Assembly: GCA_016699775.1 (NCBI GenBank)
Contig: CP065010.1
Span: 124,001-188,000 of the forward strand
Source of the DNA: Candidatus Falkowbacteria bacterium
Lineage (GTDB): Bacteria; Patescibacteriota; Patescibacteriia; Patescibacteriales; Patescibacteriaceae
Reading direction: 5' to 3'
Length of the DNA stretch: 64,000 bases
The notes under the pieces are model-generated. The model saw only the letters and a program-made list of their open reading frames with translations, was not told the DNA's origin and did no database searches. Within the stretch, counting starts at the first letter, position 1, and each line of letters begins with the position of its first letter. This document shows, one piece after another, positions 13,547 to 21,032 of the stretch. The translations under genes and the position numbers were made by a program.

Positions 13547-13596
13547 TGAGTCGGTGAGGGATCGAACCTCTTACTGCCGAAAATCATTCCGACTCA
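13547..13596 (-). other. tRNA-like minihelix (acceptor stem plus T arm)
   Basis: Minus strand: TGAGTCGG (13589-13596) pairs perfectly with CCGACTCA (13547-13554). The 3' side contains GAGG-TTCGATC-CCTC, a tRNA T arm, followed by the 7-bp acceptor strand and a discriminator A. Only about 17 nt replace the D and anticodon arms. No CCA follows. It may be a degenerate tRNA or a tRNA mimic. Confidence 0.6.
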
Positions 13597-13599
13597 TTG

Positions 13600-13788
13600 A
13601 AGCACATATTTACGTCTGACGACGAAGGAATCTGCTTTCCTTAGGCACACGTGTGTTGACCTTTTAAGCGCCATACCCGTGATACTTTCTTTTGCCCGTA
13701 CTTTAACGTTGATGGCTGGGGTATAAAAACTACCCCTCTTCAACAACCGGAAATAGTCAGTTTCCGGAACTATACTGATGATCGATGA
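13600..13788 (-). other. Structured spacer between two accessory genes
   Basis: The region holds no ORF but several hairpins: GGGGTA/TACCCC (13718-13736), CCGGAAA/TTTCCGG (13747-13767) and, read on the minus strand, AGGAA/TTCCT and CGTC/GACG. The first gene's stop is followed directly by the CCGGAAA hairpin, but no hammerhead core (CTGATGA...GAAA) is present here. Confidence 0.45.
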
Positions 13789-15057
13789 CTAGTCGAGCTT
13801 TTCTTTCATTTCTTCCGATTCATCAACCATCATTTCGTTAATATTTAACTTCATGTATATGACTTTTTGGAAGTTGAAGTTTTTAATCATTTTCGATATG
13901 TTCACATTTTCTAATAAAGATTGAATCTTTATACCAGTCTCATTGACTTTGATATTCATTTCATTCATAAAGCTCTCGGTGCCGGGCAAACAGTTACCGG
14001 TATCGAGTGAATCCTGGATACATATGTATGTTTCAGGATGTTCCTTCATTATTCTAAGTAAATCTAAACCCGCTCTTTTTCGAGCATAAAGGTAGTCTTG
14101 CTGAGCTTTTTTTCTGAGGCCCTCGTGTAATATTTCTGATATTTTTTCTTCAGTTTTGCTGAAGAATTCAATAACTGAAAAATTCTGCTCAAAGTCAATC
14201 CATTCCGACAACTCGTTCTCGATCCACCACTTTCCATTCGCATACTCAGATCGTTTGGTTTCAATGAAGCATTCTATTTGGGAATTCTTTCTCTTAAAGA
14301 ATATACCATTTCCAAGGCTTTCCCATCCGGAAAAAATTCCCTTTGTTTTTCTTGGATCATTTTCGTATTTTTCGTCAAATACCCCGTCTCTGTTACTATG
14401 TAGCCATACTTCTTTTTCTGGAACTTTGAATATACTTAGTTTCTTCATAAGGATATTATCATTTCCATCTGGTATTTGGTGCCGATACTGTCTCAAATCA
14501 ATGAATCGCGTTGCTCTGAGTCCGTAAAATCCGAAATTAATTAACGCCCATTTTATTTCTTTTTTCTTTCCGTTTAGGTCATAGAGCGTATCTTCTATGA
14601 CGGACACTTTAGGAATGTTATATCCACGGTCTTCATAAAGATTATTTTTCCAGCACCCCCAATTTACGAGGGTCTTTATTACTAATTCTGGATCGTGAGG
14701 TAAGAAAACTACCATTGTTCCATCTGTTAAAACTATAGGTTCTTCTCTGTCCATCCCCCCATGGCTAATAATTGGCATATAGCCGAATATTTCTTTGCCA
14801 TTTTCAAGGACATGAACTACTTTTTTGTACTGCTGATCTCTTGCATCGGTTCGGTAAATACCGAACTGTATGTGGTCATTTGGTTCGTTAATCCACCCAG
14901 ATCCCGAGTCTCCGGATCTTGATGTATAATAATCTTTTCCGCCAAAAAGCTCGTGAACTTCTTCACGATTCTTCTCGTATGAAAAAAATCTTTTTTGTTT
15001 CAATGAAAGAAGGATATCATCTACCCCTCCCCCGAATCCAAGCTGAAGTTTTTTCAT
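13789..15057 (-). CDS. Hypothetical protein, first gene of the hammerhead operon
   Basis: 422 residues. I recognise no family. It is soluble and rich in aromatic and charged residues (NEPNDHIQFGIYRTDARDQQ; NFGFYGLRATRFIDLRQYRH; IENELSEWIDFEQN). Near the C-terminus is a distinctive ICIQDSLDTGNCLPGTESFM segment, which could be a small conserved active or binding motif. An SD (GAGGAG) in the loop of a short GC hairpin lies about 10 bases upstream, behind a long leader stem-loop. The gene is headed by about 680 nt of structured RNA and a consensus promoter. Confidence 0.72.
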   Translation of the reverse strand: MKKLQLGFGGGVDDILLSLKQKRFFSYEKNREEVHELFGGKDYYTSRSGDSGSGWINEPNDHIQFGIYRTDARDQQYKKVVHVLENGKEIFGYMPIISHGGMDREEPIVLTDGTMVVFLPHDPELVIKTLVNWGCWKNNLYEDRGYNIPKVSVIEDTLYDLNGKKKEIKWALINFGFYGLRATRFIDLRQYRHQIPDGNDNILMKKLSIFKVPEKEVWLHSNRDGVFDEKYENDPRKTKGIFSGWESLGNGIFFKRKNSQIECFIETKRSEYANGKWWIENELSEWIDFEQNFSVIEFFSKTEEKISEILHEGLRKKAQQDYLYARKRAGLDLLRIMKEHPETYICIQDSLDTGNCLPGTESFMNEMNIKVNETGIKIQSLLENVNISKMIKNFNFQKVIYMKLNINEMMVDESEEMKEKLD

Positions 15058-15063
15058 TTCATT

Positions 15064-15162
15064 CCCGCTCCTCTGCGGGCTTTTTTAGTTTTAACAACAC
15101 CCCGAACCACTACTCAGCATAGGGATAAATGAGTAGCAATCCGTTCGTGTTGCTAAAACTAA
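15064..15162 (-). promoter_or_regulatory. SD-in-loop hairpin and leader stem-loop
   Basis: CCCGC/GCGGG (15064-15079) presents the GAGGAG Shine-Dalgarno in its 6-nt loop. Upstream on the transcript is a 16-position stem, 15085-15100 with 15147-15162 (one mismatch), whose loop holds CTACTCA/TGAGTAG. Read on the plus strand the GC hairpin is followed by T6, so it could also stop rightward transcripts. Confidence 0.65.
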
Positions 15163-15169
15163 AGGAGTT

Positions 15170-15850
15170 TTGAGTAAGGCAATGAAATACCAACATAATG
15201 TATTGATGTAAGTATAATAAAAAGACTCTGACGCTCCGGTTTATAATCCCCGAACGTATAACTCGCCTTTTGCCTTTTCAAACTATTAAATTGTTAAAGA
15301 ATTGTGATAAAGGATTGCTTTGTATTTACTATCAGCAAAAGCGATACCACAGTGTTTGTTTCCTCTCTCCTCATCTCTTACATTAACCTCAGTGGTTAAT
15401 TAGAGAATGGTTGTAATAAGGAAATTTGTGATAGTGAAGGGGGTTAGTCTTCAACTATCAGCCGATCTCATTATTACTAAGAACGGTTGATAGGAATGAG
15501 GTTCCGGAGGCTTGCCCGATACTACTTGGTGAGTATCAGATGGGTCATGCCGTACTAATCATTGCCCGCGGTATGAACGGTTCGTTTTCCATTCTCGCGC
15601 TTGTCGGCCTCACCGGTGACTCTCTCCTCGAGAAACAGCCGGCTAAAATCCTATCTAACGAAATATTTATATAAAGAACTAAACTTTTTTCTCTCCTCTT
15701 TAAGAATCTCTCTCTTATTGAGGGAAGTATGGAGGGGAGGGAGGAACCATTGTTATATATAAGTCTATTGTTCCTCTCCTCTCCAAGCTTCCATCTATAA
15801 GTTGTTTATTTGACTGATTGTTAATTTCCTGTCCTAATCTTATCTTGATA
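15170..15850 (-). ncRNA. Large structured leader RNA candidate (~680 nt)
   Basis: No credible ORF on either strand. It begins at a perfect consensus promoter and contains many local inverted repeats: GGAAG...GGAGGGGAGGGAGGAAC with GTTCCTCTCCTCTCC...CTTCC (about 15724-15791), GATACT/AGTATC inside GCCC/GGGTC (15515-15545), CTCATT/AATGAG, GATAGTGAAG/CTTCAACTATC and CATGCCG/CGGTATG. GC content is locally raised. Signatures of tmRNA, RNase P, 6S and SRP RNA were looked for and not seen. It could be a long 5' leader or a separate ornate RNA. Confidence 0.55.
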
Positions 15851-15855
15851 AAATC

Positions 15856-15884
15856 ATTATACACCATATCTCTAGTTTTGTCAA
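15856..15884 (-). promoter_or_regulatory. Perfect consensus sigma70 promoter of the hammerhead operon
   Basis: Minus strand TTGACA (15879-15884), 17-bp spacer, TATAAT (15856-15861). It faces left, into the structured RNA and accessory genes. Confidence 0.88.
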
Positions 15885-15976
15885 GAGGGTGTGACTAATA
15901 TTTTATAATATTGTCTTTATATAATAAAAAAAAGCATAAAATGCTTAATATATTTATATAAAAATGTCATAGTATC

Positions 15977-16005
15977 TTGACAAAATATATATCAAGGTGT
16001 ATAAT
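15977..16005 (+). promoter_or_regulatory. Perfect consensus promoter of the TrmB-like regulator
   Basis: TTGACA (15977-15982), 17-bp spacer, TATAAT (16000-16005). The flanks TCTTGACAAAA and GGTGTATAATGA are identical to those of the divergent promoter at 15856-15884, so a shared regulator is plausible. Confidence 0.88.
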
Positions 16006-16038
16006 GAAAGTATATTTAAGTAACCTACTATTTATTCT

Positions 16039-16812
16039 ATGACTACTTTGACGAGCGCTCCAAGCTATCAACAATCCTTGATCCAAGCTGGATTATCAGA
16101 TGAACAGGCCTTAATATATGAGTATTTAGTGAAAAATGGGCCTCAAACAGCTGGTAAAGTTAGTATTTCAACCCCTCTAAAGCGGGGCTTGGTCTATAAA
16201 ATACTGGATAGCTTGGTTGAAAACGGTTTGGCCATAAAGCACGATGCTCCAGGTAAAGTAGCTATGTTTGAACCAGCGCACCCTTTGAAGCTAAGAGAGC
16301 TAGCTGAAAAAAAGGAAGCAGATGCCAAAAATGCTCAAGAAGCTTTAAAAGGCGTGCTTGAGAAAATGACGATTGATTATAATTTAATCTCTGGTCGACC
16401 GGGGGTGAAGTTTTATGAGGGGAGAGAGAGGATTAAAGAATTGATTTTTGATAGTTTAAATGCCAAAACCGAGATTCTTACCTTGGCTGATGTAACAGCG
16501 GTAGAAAAATATATAAAAGATATTGATGAGGAATACGTAAAGCTGAGAAATAAAAAAGGTCTTGCTAAGCGGTTACTAGTACTTGATACCCCTGAAGCTC
16601 ATGGGATGGAAGGGCGTCCTGAACATTTTACTGCCACTACAAAATATTGTAAGTTAGAAATTTCTCCATTTAGTACAGCGATGATGTTATATGATGAGAA
16701 GGTTGTCTTTTTAACCTTAACAGAGAAATATATTATTGGTTTTTTAATCGAAGATAAATTTATTTATTCTACTCAAAAAGCATTATTTGATTTTATTTGG
16801 AATAAAGCTTAG
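16039..16812 (+). CDS. TrmB-family transcriptional regulator
   Basis: 257 residues. N-terminal winged helix (about 15-80): GLSDEQALIYEYLVKNGPQT, then KRGLVYKILDSLVENGLA, then the wing ending MFEPAHP. This is the TrmB arrangement, followed by a short coiled coil and a C-terminal ligand-type domain (YEGRERIKELIFDSL ... MMLYDEKVVFLTL). TrmB proteins usually sense sugars in archaea; in CPR genomes their ligand is unknown. The gene is divergent from the hammerhead operon with a near-identical promoter, which makes it a candidate regulator of that operon (inference). Confidence 0.85.
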   Translation: MTTLTSAPSYQQSLIQAGLSDEQALIYEYLVKNGPQTAGKVSISTPLKRGLVYKILDSLVENGLAIKHDAPGKVAMFEPAHPLKLRELAEKKEADAKNAQEALKGVLEKMTIDYNLISGRPGVKFYEGRERIKELIFDSLNAKTEILTLADVTAVEKYIKDIDEEYVKLRNKKGLAKRLLVLDTPEAHGMEGRPEHFTATTKYCKLEISPFSTAMMLYDEKVVFLTLTEKYIIGFLIEDKFIYSTQKALFDFIWNKA

Positions 16813-19436
16813 GCTGCTTTTGATTTTAGATAGTCCTGAGATTCAAGATAGTTGATTTCCTGTTCGAATATTAGATTGATGTAATTTTTTTTATTATTGA
16901 TTTGATGATCAAGATGGGTGATAACATAAGAAGGTTCATCTGTTTTATCAAGGAGATGTTGTATCGCTTCCATATCATTCTCAGAGGGTTGGAATAAATT
17001 GTCAGTTGGGATCGTTAGGTTAAAAGTGTGGTATTGTTTTAGTTTATCAAAATTATGAGATTTAAATAATGAATTAATTAAATCATCAGGTAATTTTTCC
17101 GTCTCAGTTTTACGTCGAAGGTACTGTTGGTTTAATTGATCGTCTCTTTTAATATTAAAAAGATGGATACCGGAAGCCTTATCAGGAGTTATCCCAGTAA
17201 TGACGAAATTTTTTTTATTGATGTAGTGTTGACTTACATCTCTTCTCATCTCTACTACACCAGTAAGTTCATTATGTTGGGCAATAGTGTCCATTGTCGC
17301 CGTTTCAAAAGCGGTACCAATTGAAGAACCAGACGCCAATGGATCAACCATAAATGAACCGGCATAAACTGATTTAAAATCTTTTTGATCAAATCTAATA
17401 CAAGCAATTAGTTTGTCTTTTTTACTTAATACAAACCAGCGTGATTTATCGCCTGAAGCTATGGCATTAGAGATATCTGATTTGACCTCATTTTGAATTA
17501 CTGGATTTTCTTTGTAGAGTCGTTTCGCTAGATCAAATATTTGGGCTTTGGTCGTTGGTTCTAATTGTGTTGCAGTTTGTGAACGTATATTAAGATCGTG
17601 AAGGTCATTTAAATCTGCATCAGGATTATTTTCACGAGCGTTTTTGAAAAGAGCACTTAAAATGATTGTATCTATCTCAACTGTTTTAAGTTCTTTTGTA
17701 ATCTTTTCGTTAAGTTCATCACGGGAAGAAGCTGCGAGATCGGGCTGCTGTAATTTAGTCGCGTAAGAAACTAGTATTTGTTTGGCGCGTCGAATGATCT
17801 CCATTGTTGGGTGTATCGTTAGGTCAGTTTTAAAATAAGTGTTTTTCAACTCAGCTTCTGTTTTCCGAATAGTATTAGTAATTTGATTAACAGTAGAAAA
17901 AATTTTTGAGGCGATTTCAGGGGTTGTTTTTTGGGAAATAGTAAAAATATGTTCGGCATTTTTTTCATCATCTTCCATACTTAAAAATGTTTTAATGCCG
18001 TTTTCTCCAAATTTTTCTATAAACTTATGTAATCGCGTTTTATCTGCAGGGGAAGCTTGAGTATAAAAAATTAAAAACCACCCTTGCTCTTTAAAGGTTA
18101 AATTATTAAATTGGACACCAGAAGTTTTGAACATTGGAGATTGAGCAAAATCATAGTACTTGTCTTTAAAGGATTGTAGATATTCTAGTCGTTTGTGATA
18201 TTGAGGCGAATTTGGATCCGGTGTTTGTGAGAAAATGGTATCATATTCAATTGTTCGTATTGTTGGTGAAATATGATCATCTGTGGTTAGGTCGCCAACA
18301 TGAAAATATGCGTCAAGCTTGCGTTGACTTGTGTTAAAAATTCCAACTTCCCCATCATTGGTTACGCGTTCACCGTAGAAGTCATTATTATTATATTGTG
18401 ATCCAAGATCGAAAGTTTTTTCAAGGTAGGGTAAGCCATCAGCTCCGATCGGTATTGCTCGATCTTCTAATCGATAGAGTATAATTAAAGCAATTTCTTG
18501 TTCATCCGGTGTTCCGTTTTTTGCGATGTTAAGTAGCTGAGAGGCTGATTTCGGAATGCTGATCTTTTTTAAAGCCTCCGCAGTATTAATGATATTTGCA
18601 TACTTTGATACTCCATCATCGTTTGGGAACTTTGAAGATATGGCAGATTGAATTAATGGCTCAATAAAATCTTGATCTTTTGATTCTCCCATTATTTCAA
18701 TAATTTTTTTTCTTGCGTAAGTAAAAGTAGAATCAGCCGGATTGGTTATAATGTCATGTAAGGTTACTTTGTCAAAATTATTACCTGTTTGTGGAATTTT
18801 TATTGCTCGGGTATTGATAATTTTGCCGATGATTTGATTTGATGATTGATCGGGAGGAATATCTTTTATAATAATTTCGTCAGCCACTTTTAGATATTCA
18901 CTTTCTATATCGCTGAGTTCGTGTTCAATTAAATTTTTTAAATAGATTTTTTCTGTGGGATTAATTTCTAACGGGTTGATGAGATTTAGTTGGTTGATAT
19001 TTGTTTCTGTTTGGTGGTTTTTAGTATTATAATCAGAAAAAATATTATGATAAAATTCAAAATTTGTTGAAGCAAAGATTAGTTGTTTTTTTAATCGATC
19101 CTTTTCAAAATGATCTGGCTCAGGGCCAAATAGCGCTTTATAATTTTCTAGATCTTCAGAAAATTTTTTGTATCTTTTTTTATTAGATTCATCGTTTATT
19201 TTTTTTCTTTTGTCCTTAATTTCTTTGATTCTATCTAGATCTGTTTGAAGAAAGGGTTTTTTGGAATAAATAGCTAATAATTCGTCATCTAACTGTTGTT
19301 CTAATAAAAGATTTTCAAATTGATCTTTAATAGGAGTTAAGCCAGAAGATTCAGTTTCATTTATCAAGTTGGTTTCATTAGTTTTTTTTTGTTCTTGTTC
19401 AGACAGATCATTGAAAGTAAATCGGTATTTTTCCAT
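16809..19436 (-). CDS. Large hypothetical protein with HEAT-like and GNAT-like regions
   Basis: 875 residues, very Lys/Asn/Asp rich, no signal peptide. The N-terminal ~170 residues look coiled-coil. A helical-repeat (HEAT-like) part includes QDFIEPLIQSAISSKFP and NIAKNGTPDEQEIALIILYR. Near residues 700-790, KLIACIRFDQKDF, then VDPLASGSSIGTAFETATMD and NKKNFVITG, resembles a GNAT acetyltransferase core with an acetyl-CoA-loop-like segment. No substrate can be named. Its stop overlaps that of the TrmB-like gene by four bases. The start ATG lies 20 bases upstream of der's stop (leftward order der, then this gene). Confidence 0.6.
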   Translation of the reverse strand: MEKYRFTFNDLSEQEQKKTNETNLINETESSGLTPIKDQFENLLLEQQLDDELLAIYSKKPFLQTDLDRIKEIKDKRKKINDESNKKRYKKFSEDLENYKALFGPEPDHFEKDRLKKQLIFASTNFEFYHNIFSDYNTKNHQTETNINQLNLINPLEINPTEKIYLKNLIEHELSDIESEYLKVADEIIIKDIPPDQSSNQIIGKIINTRAIKIPQTGNNFDKVTLHDIITNPADSTFTYARKKIIEIMGESKDQDFIEPLIQSAISSKFPNDDGVSKYANIINTAEALKKISIPKSASQLLNIAKNGTPDEQEIALIILYRLEDRAIPIGADGLPYLEKTFDLGSQYNNNDFYGERVTNDGEVGIFNTSQRKLDAYFHVGDLTTDDHISPTIRTIEYDTIFSQTPDPNSPQYHKRLEYLQSFKDKYYDFAQSPMFKTSGVQFNNLTFKEQGWFLIFYTQASPADKTRLHKFIEKFGENGIKTFLSMEDDEKNAEHIFTISQKTTPEIASKIFSTVNQITNTIRKTEAELKNTYFKTDLTIHPTMEIIRRAKQILVSYATKLQQPDLAASSRDELNEKITKELKTVEIDTIILSALFKNARENNPDADLNDLHDLNIRSQTATQLEPTTKAQIFDLAKRLYKENPVIQNEVKSDISNAIASGDKSRWFVLSKKDKLIACIRFDQKDFKSVYAGSFMVDPLASGSSIGTAFETATMDTIAQHNELTGVVEMRRDVSQHYINKKNFVITGITPDKASGIHLFNIKRDDQLNQQYLRRKTETEKLPDDLINSLFKSHNFDKLKQYHTFNLTIPTDNLFQPSENDMEAIQHLLDKTDEPSYVITHLDHQINNKKNYINLIFEQEINYLESQDYLKSKAA

Positions 19437-19456
19437 ATAATTTAGAAAATATAATT

Positions 19457-20917
19457 CTACGAATCATGCGCCCCATGAACATCCCGTCCTTTTTGCACCC
19501 ACATGGAGATAGGGGTGCCGGTAAAGCCAAACTTTTCTCGTAATTGATTTTCTAAAAAGCGAAGATAAGAATCAGCTAAACTTTCACGAGTTCCAACTCG
19601 AACCATAAAGGTTGGGGGATTAGTGCCGGTTTGCGTAAAGGCATATAGACGAGGATATTTTGTGCCTCGACCTTTGGTTGGACGATGTTTTTTTACGGCT
19701 GTTTTCATTAACCAATCAAGATTATTTTGTGACAATGTTACGTGACGCTGACTATCAACTTTTAAGACCAAATCTAGTAAGTGATCAACTTTAGAATTAT
19801 TTTTTGCAGAGATAAATTGAATTGGCGCATGAGTTGCAAAGGGTAGTTCGCCGTAAATGTAATTGGTAAATTTTTTGGTATCACGTTCGTCAGCAAGGTC
19901 CCATTTATTAGCGACTAAAATCAAACTTTTTTTTCTGTCAAAAATTTCTTCAACCAAACGTGAATCTTGTTTGGTCAAGGGATCATTAATATCCAAGATC
20001 AATAAAGCAATGTCAGATTTTTTAAGCGAAGCAAGGCTCTTGTCCATGCTAAACTTTTCTAGAGTATGAGATTTATGTCCATGCTTTGTAATTCCAGCTG
20101 TATCGACCAAAACCAATGGTTTATTTTTGTAAGTAAAATTGGTTGATTGTGGTTCACGAGTGGTGTGTGGGACTTCACTCACAATCACACGATTATACCC
20201 AAGAATGGCATTTAATAAACTTGATTTTCCGACATTGGGTTTGCCTAAAATACAAACCTTGATTGGTTGGGCTGCCAATTCTTTTTGATGCTTTTCTTCT
20301 TGTGCACTCTCAGTCATTTCTTCTTCATCTACTTCTTCCTCATCTTCATCAAGGCGTTTAGTTTTAGTTGGATCAATGTGAAGAATTTCTAAAACAGCAT
20401 CAAGCATGTCACCAGTACCAGCACCAGTAGCAGCTGAGACAGGATAGACTTGGCCCAAACCTAAGCTATAGAAATCACTGACTTCTGGAATTCGTTTAAA
20501 GGCATCAACTTTGTTGGCGATAATAATTACTTTAGACAAGTCAGGAATGATGCGTTTAAGAATTGATGCCATTTGTTTGTCTTGTGGTAGTAGACCTTCT
20601 TTGGCATCAACAGCAAAAATAATAACATCGGCTTTTTTTAAATAATCACGAGCTTGTTTTTGAACGAGTTCATCAATGGAAACAGCTTTAATTTTACGTT
20701 GACTTAAAAAATCAAGGTTCATAAATCCGCCTGTATCAATTAATTCAAATTGATGACCGCGCCATTCAACAGAGGCGATATTACTATCACGGGTTGTGCC
20801 TGGGACATCAGAAATCAAAGCCTGACGTTTTTCAACGAGACAGTTAAAGAGAGTTGATTTGCCAACATTGGTTCGACCAAAGATAACGATTAAAGGTAAT
20901 TTTGAAGTGGAGGGCAT
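19457..20917 (-). CDS. der: Ribosome-assembly GTPase Der (EngA)
   Basis: 486 residues with two tandem GTPase domains. G domain 1 has GRTNVGKST, DTGG and NKVD. G domain 2 has GKPNVGKSS, DTAGI and NKWD. A C-terminal KH-like domain follows (from about 385). Der acts in 50S subunit maturation. An acidic linker (DEDEEEVDEEEMTESAQEE) joins the two G domains. The start is the ATG in 'catATG'. It lies downstream of the LCP gene, separated by a terminator. Confidence 0.96.
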   Translation of the reverse strand: MPSTSKLPLIVIFGRTNVGKSTLFNCLVEKRQALISDVPGTTRDSNIASVEWRGHQFELIDTGGFMNLDFLSQRKIKAVSIDELVQKQARDYLKKADVIIFAVDAKEGLLPQDKQMASILKRIIPDLSKVIIIANKVDAFKRIPEVSDFYSLGLGQVYPVSAATGAGTGDMLDAVLEILHIDPTKTKRLDEDEEEVDEEEMTESAQEEKHQKELAAQPIKVCILGKPNVGKSSLLNAILGYNRVIVSEVPHTTREPQSTNFTYKNKPLVLVDTAGITKHGHKSHTLEKFSMDKSLASLKKSDIALLILDINDPLTKQDSRLVEEIFDRKKSLILVANKWDLADERDTKKFTNYIYGELPFATHAPIQFISAKNNSKVDHLLDLVLKVDSQRHVTLSQNNLDWLMKTAVKKHRPTKGRGTKYPRLYAFTQTGTNPPTFMVRVGTRESLADSYLRFLENQLREKFGFTGTPISMWVQKGRDVHGAHDS

Positions 20918-20971
20918 ATGATGCTTTAATTTATATTCTGAGTCTAGTACAAAATCGCTATTTTAGCAAGT

Positions 20972-20998
20972 AAAAAAGCCCTAAAATTGGGCTTTTTT
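20972..20998. terminator. Bidirectional terminator between the LCP gene and der
   Basis: AAAAAAGCCC (20972-20981) pairs with GGGCTTTTTT (20989-20998). It lies past the stop of the leftward LCP gene. Confidence 0.88.
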
Positions 20999-21032
20999 CT
21001 AAAACAAGAGGCTTTTGGATGGTTCAGAGTAT

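Noticed and set aside
13747-13800. A fourth hammerhead after the 13789-15057 gene
   Set aside because: The post-gene hairpin is present and CTGATGA occurs on the plus strand near 13776, but no paired GAAA and stems fit on either strand.
15170-15850. tmRNA or RNase P RNA identity for the structured leader
   Set aside because: No GGTTCGA-type tRNA-like end, no tag ORF ending in ALAA, and no GAGGAAAGTCC-type RNase P core were seen on either strand.
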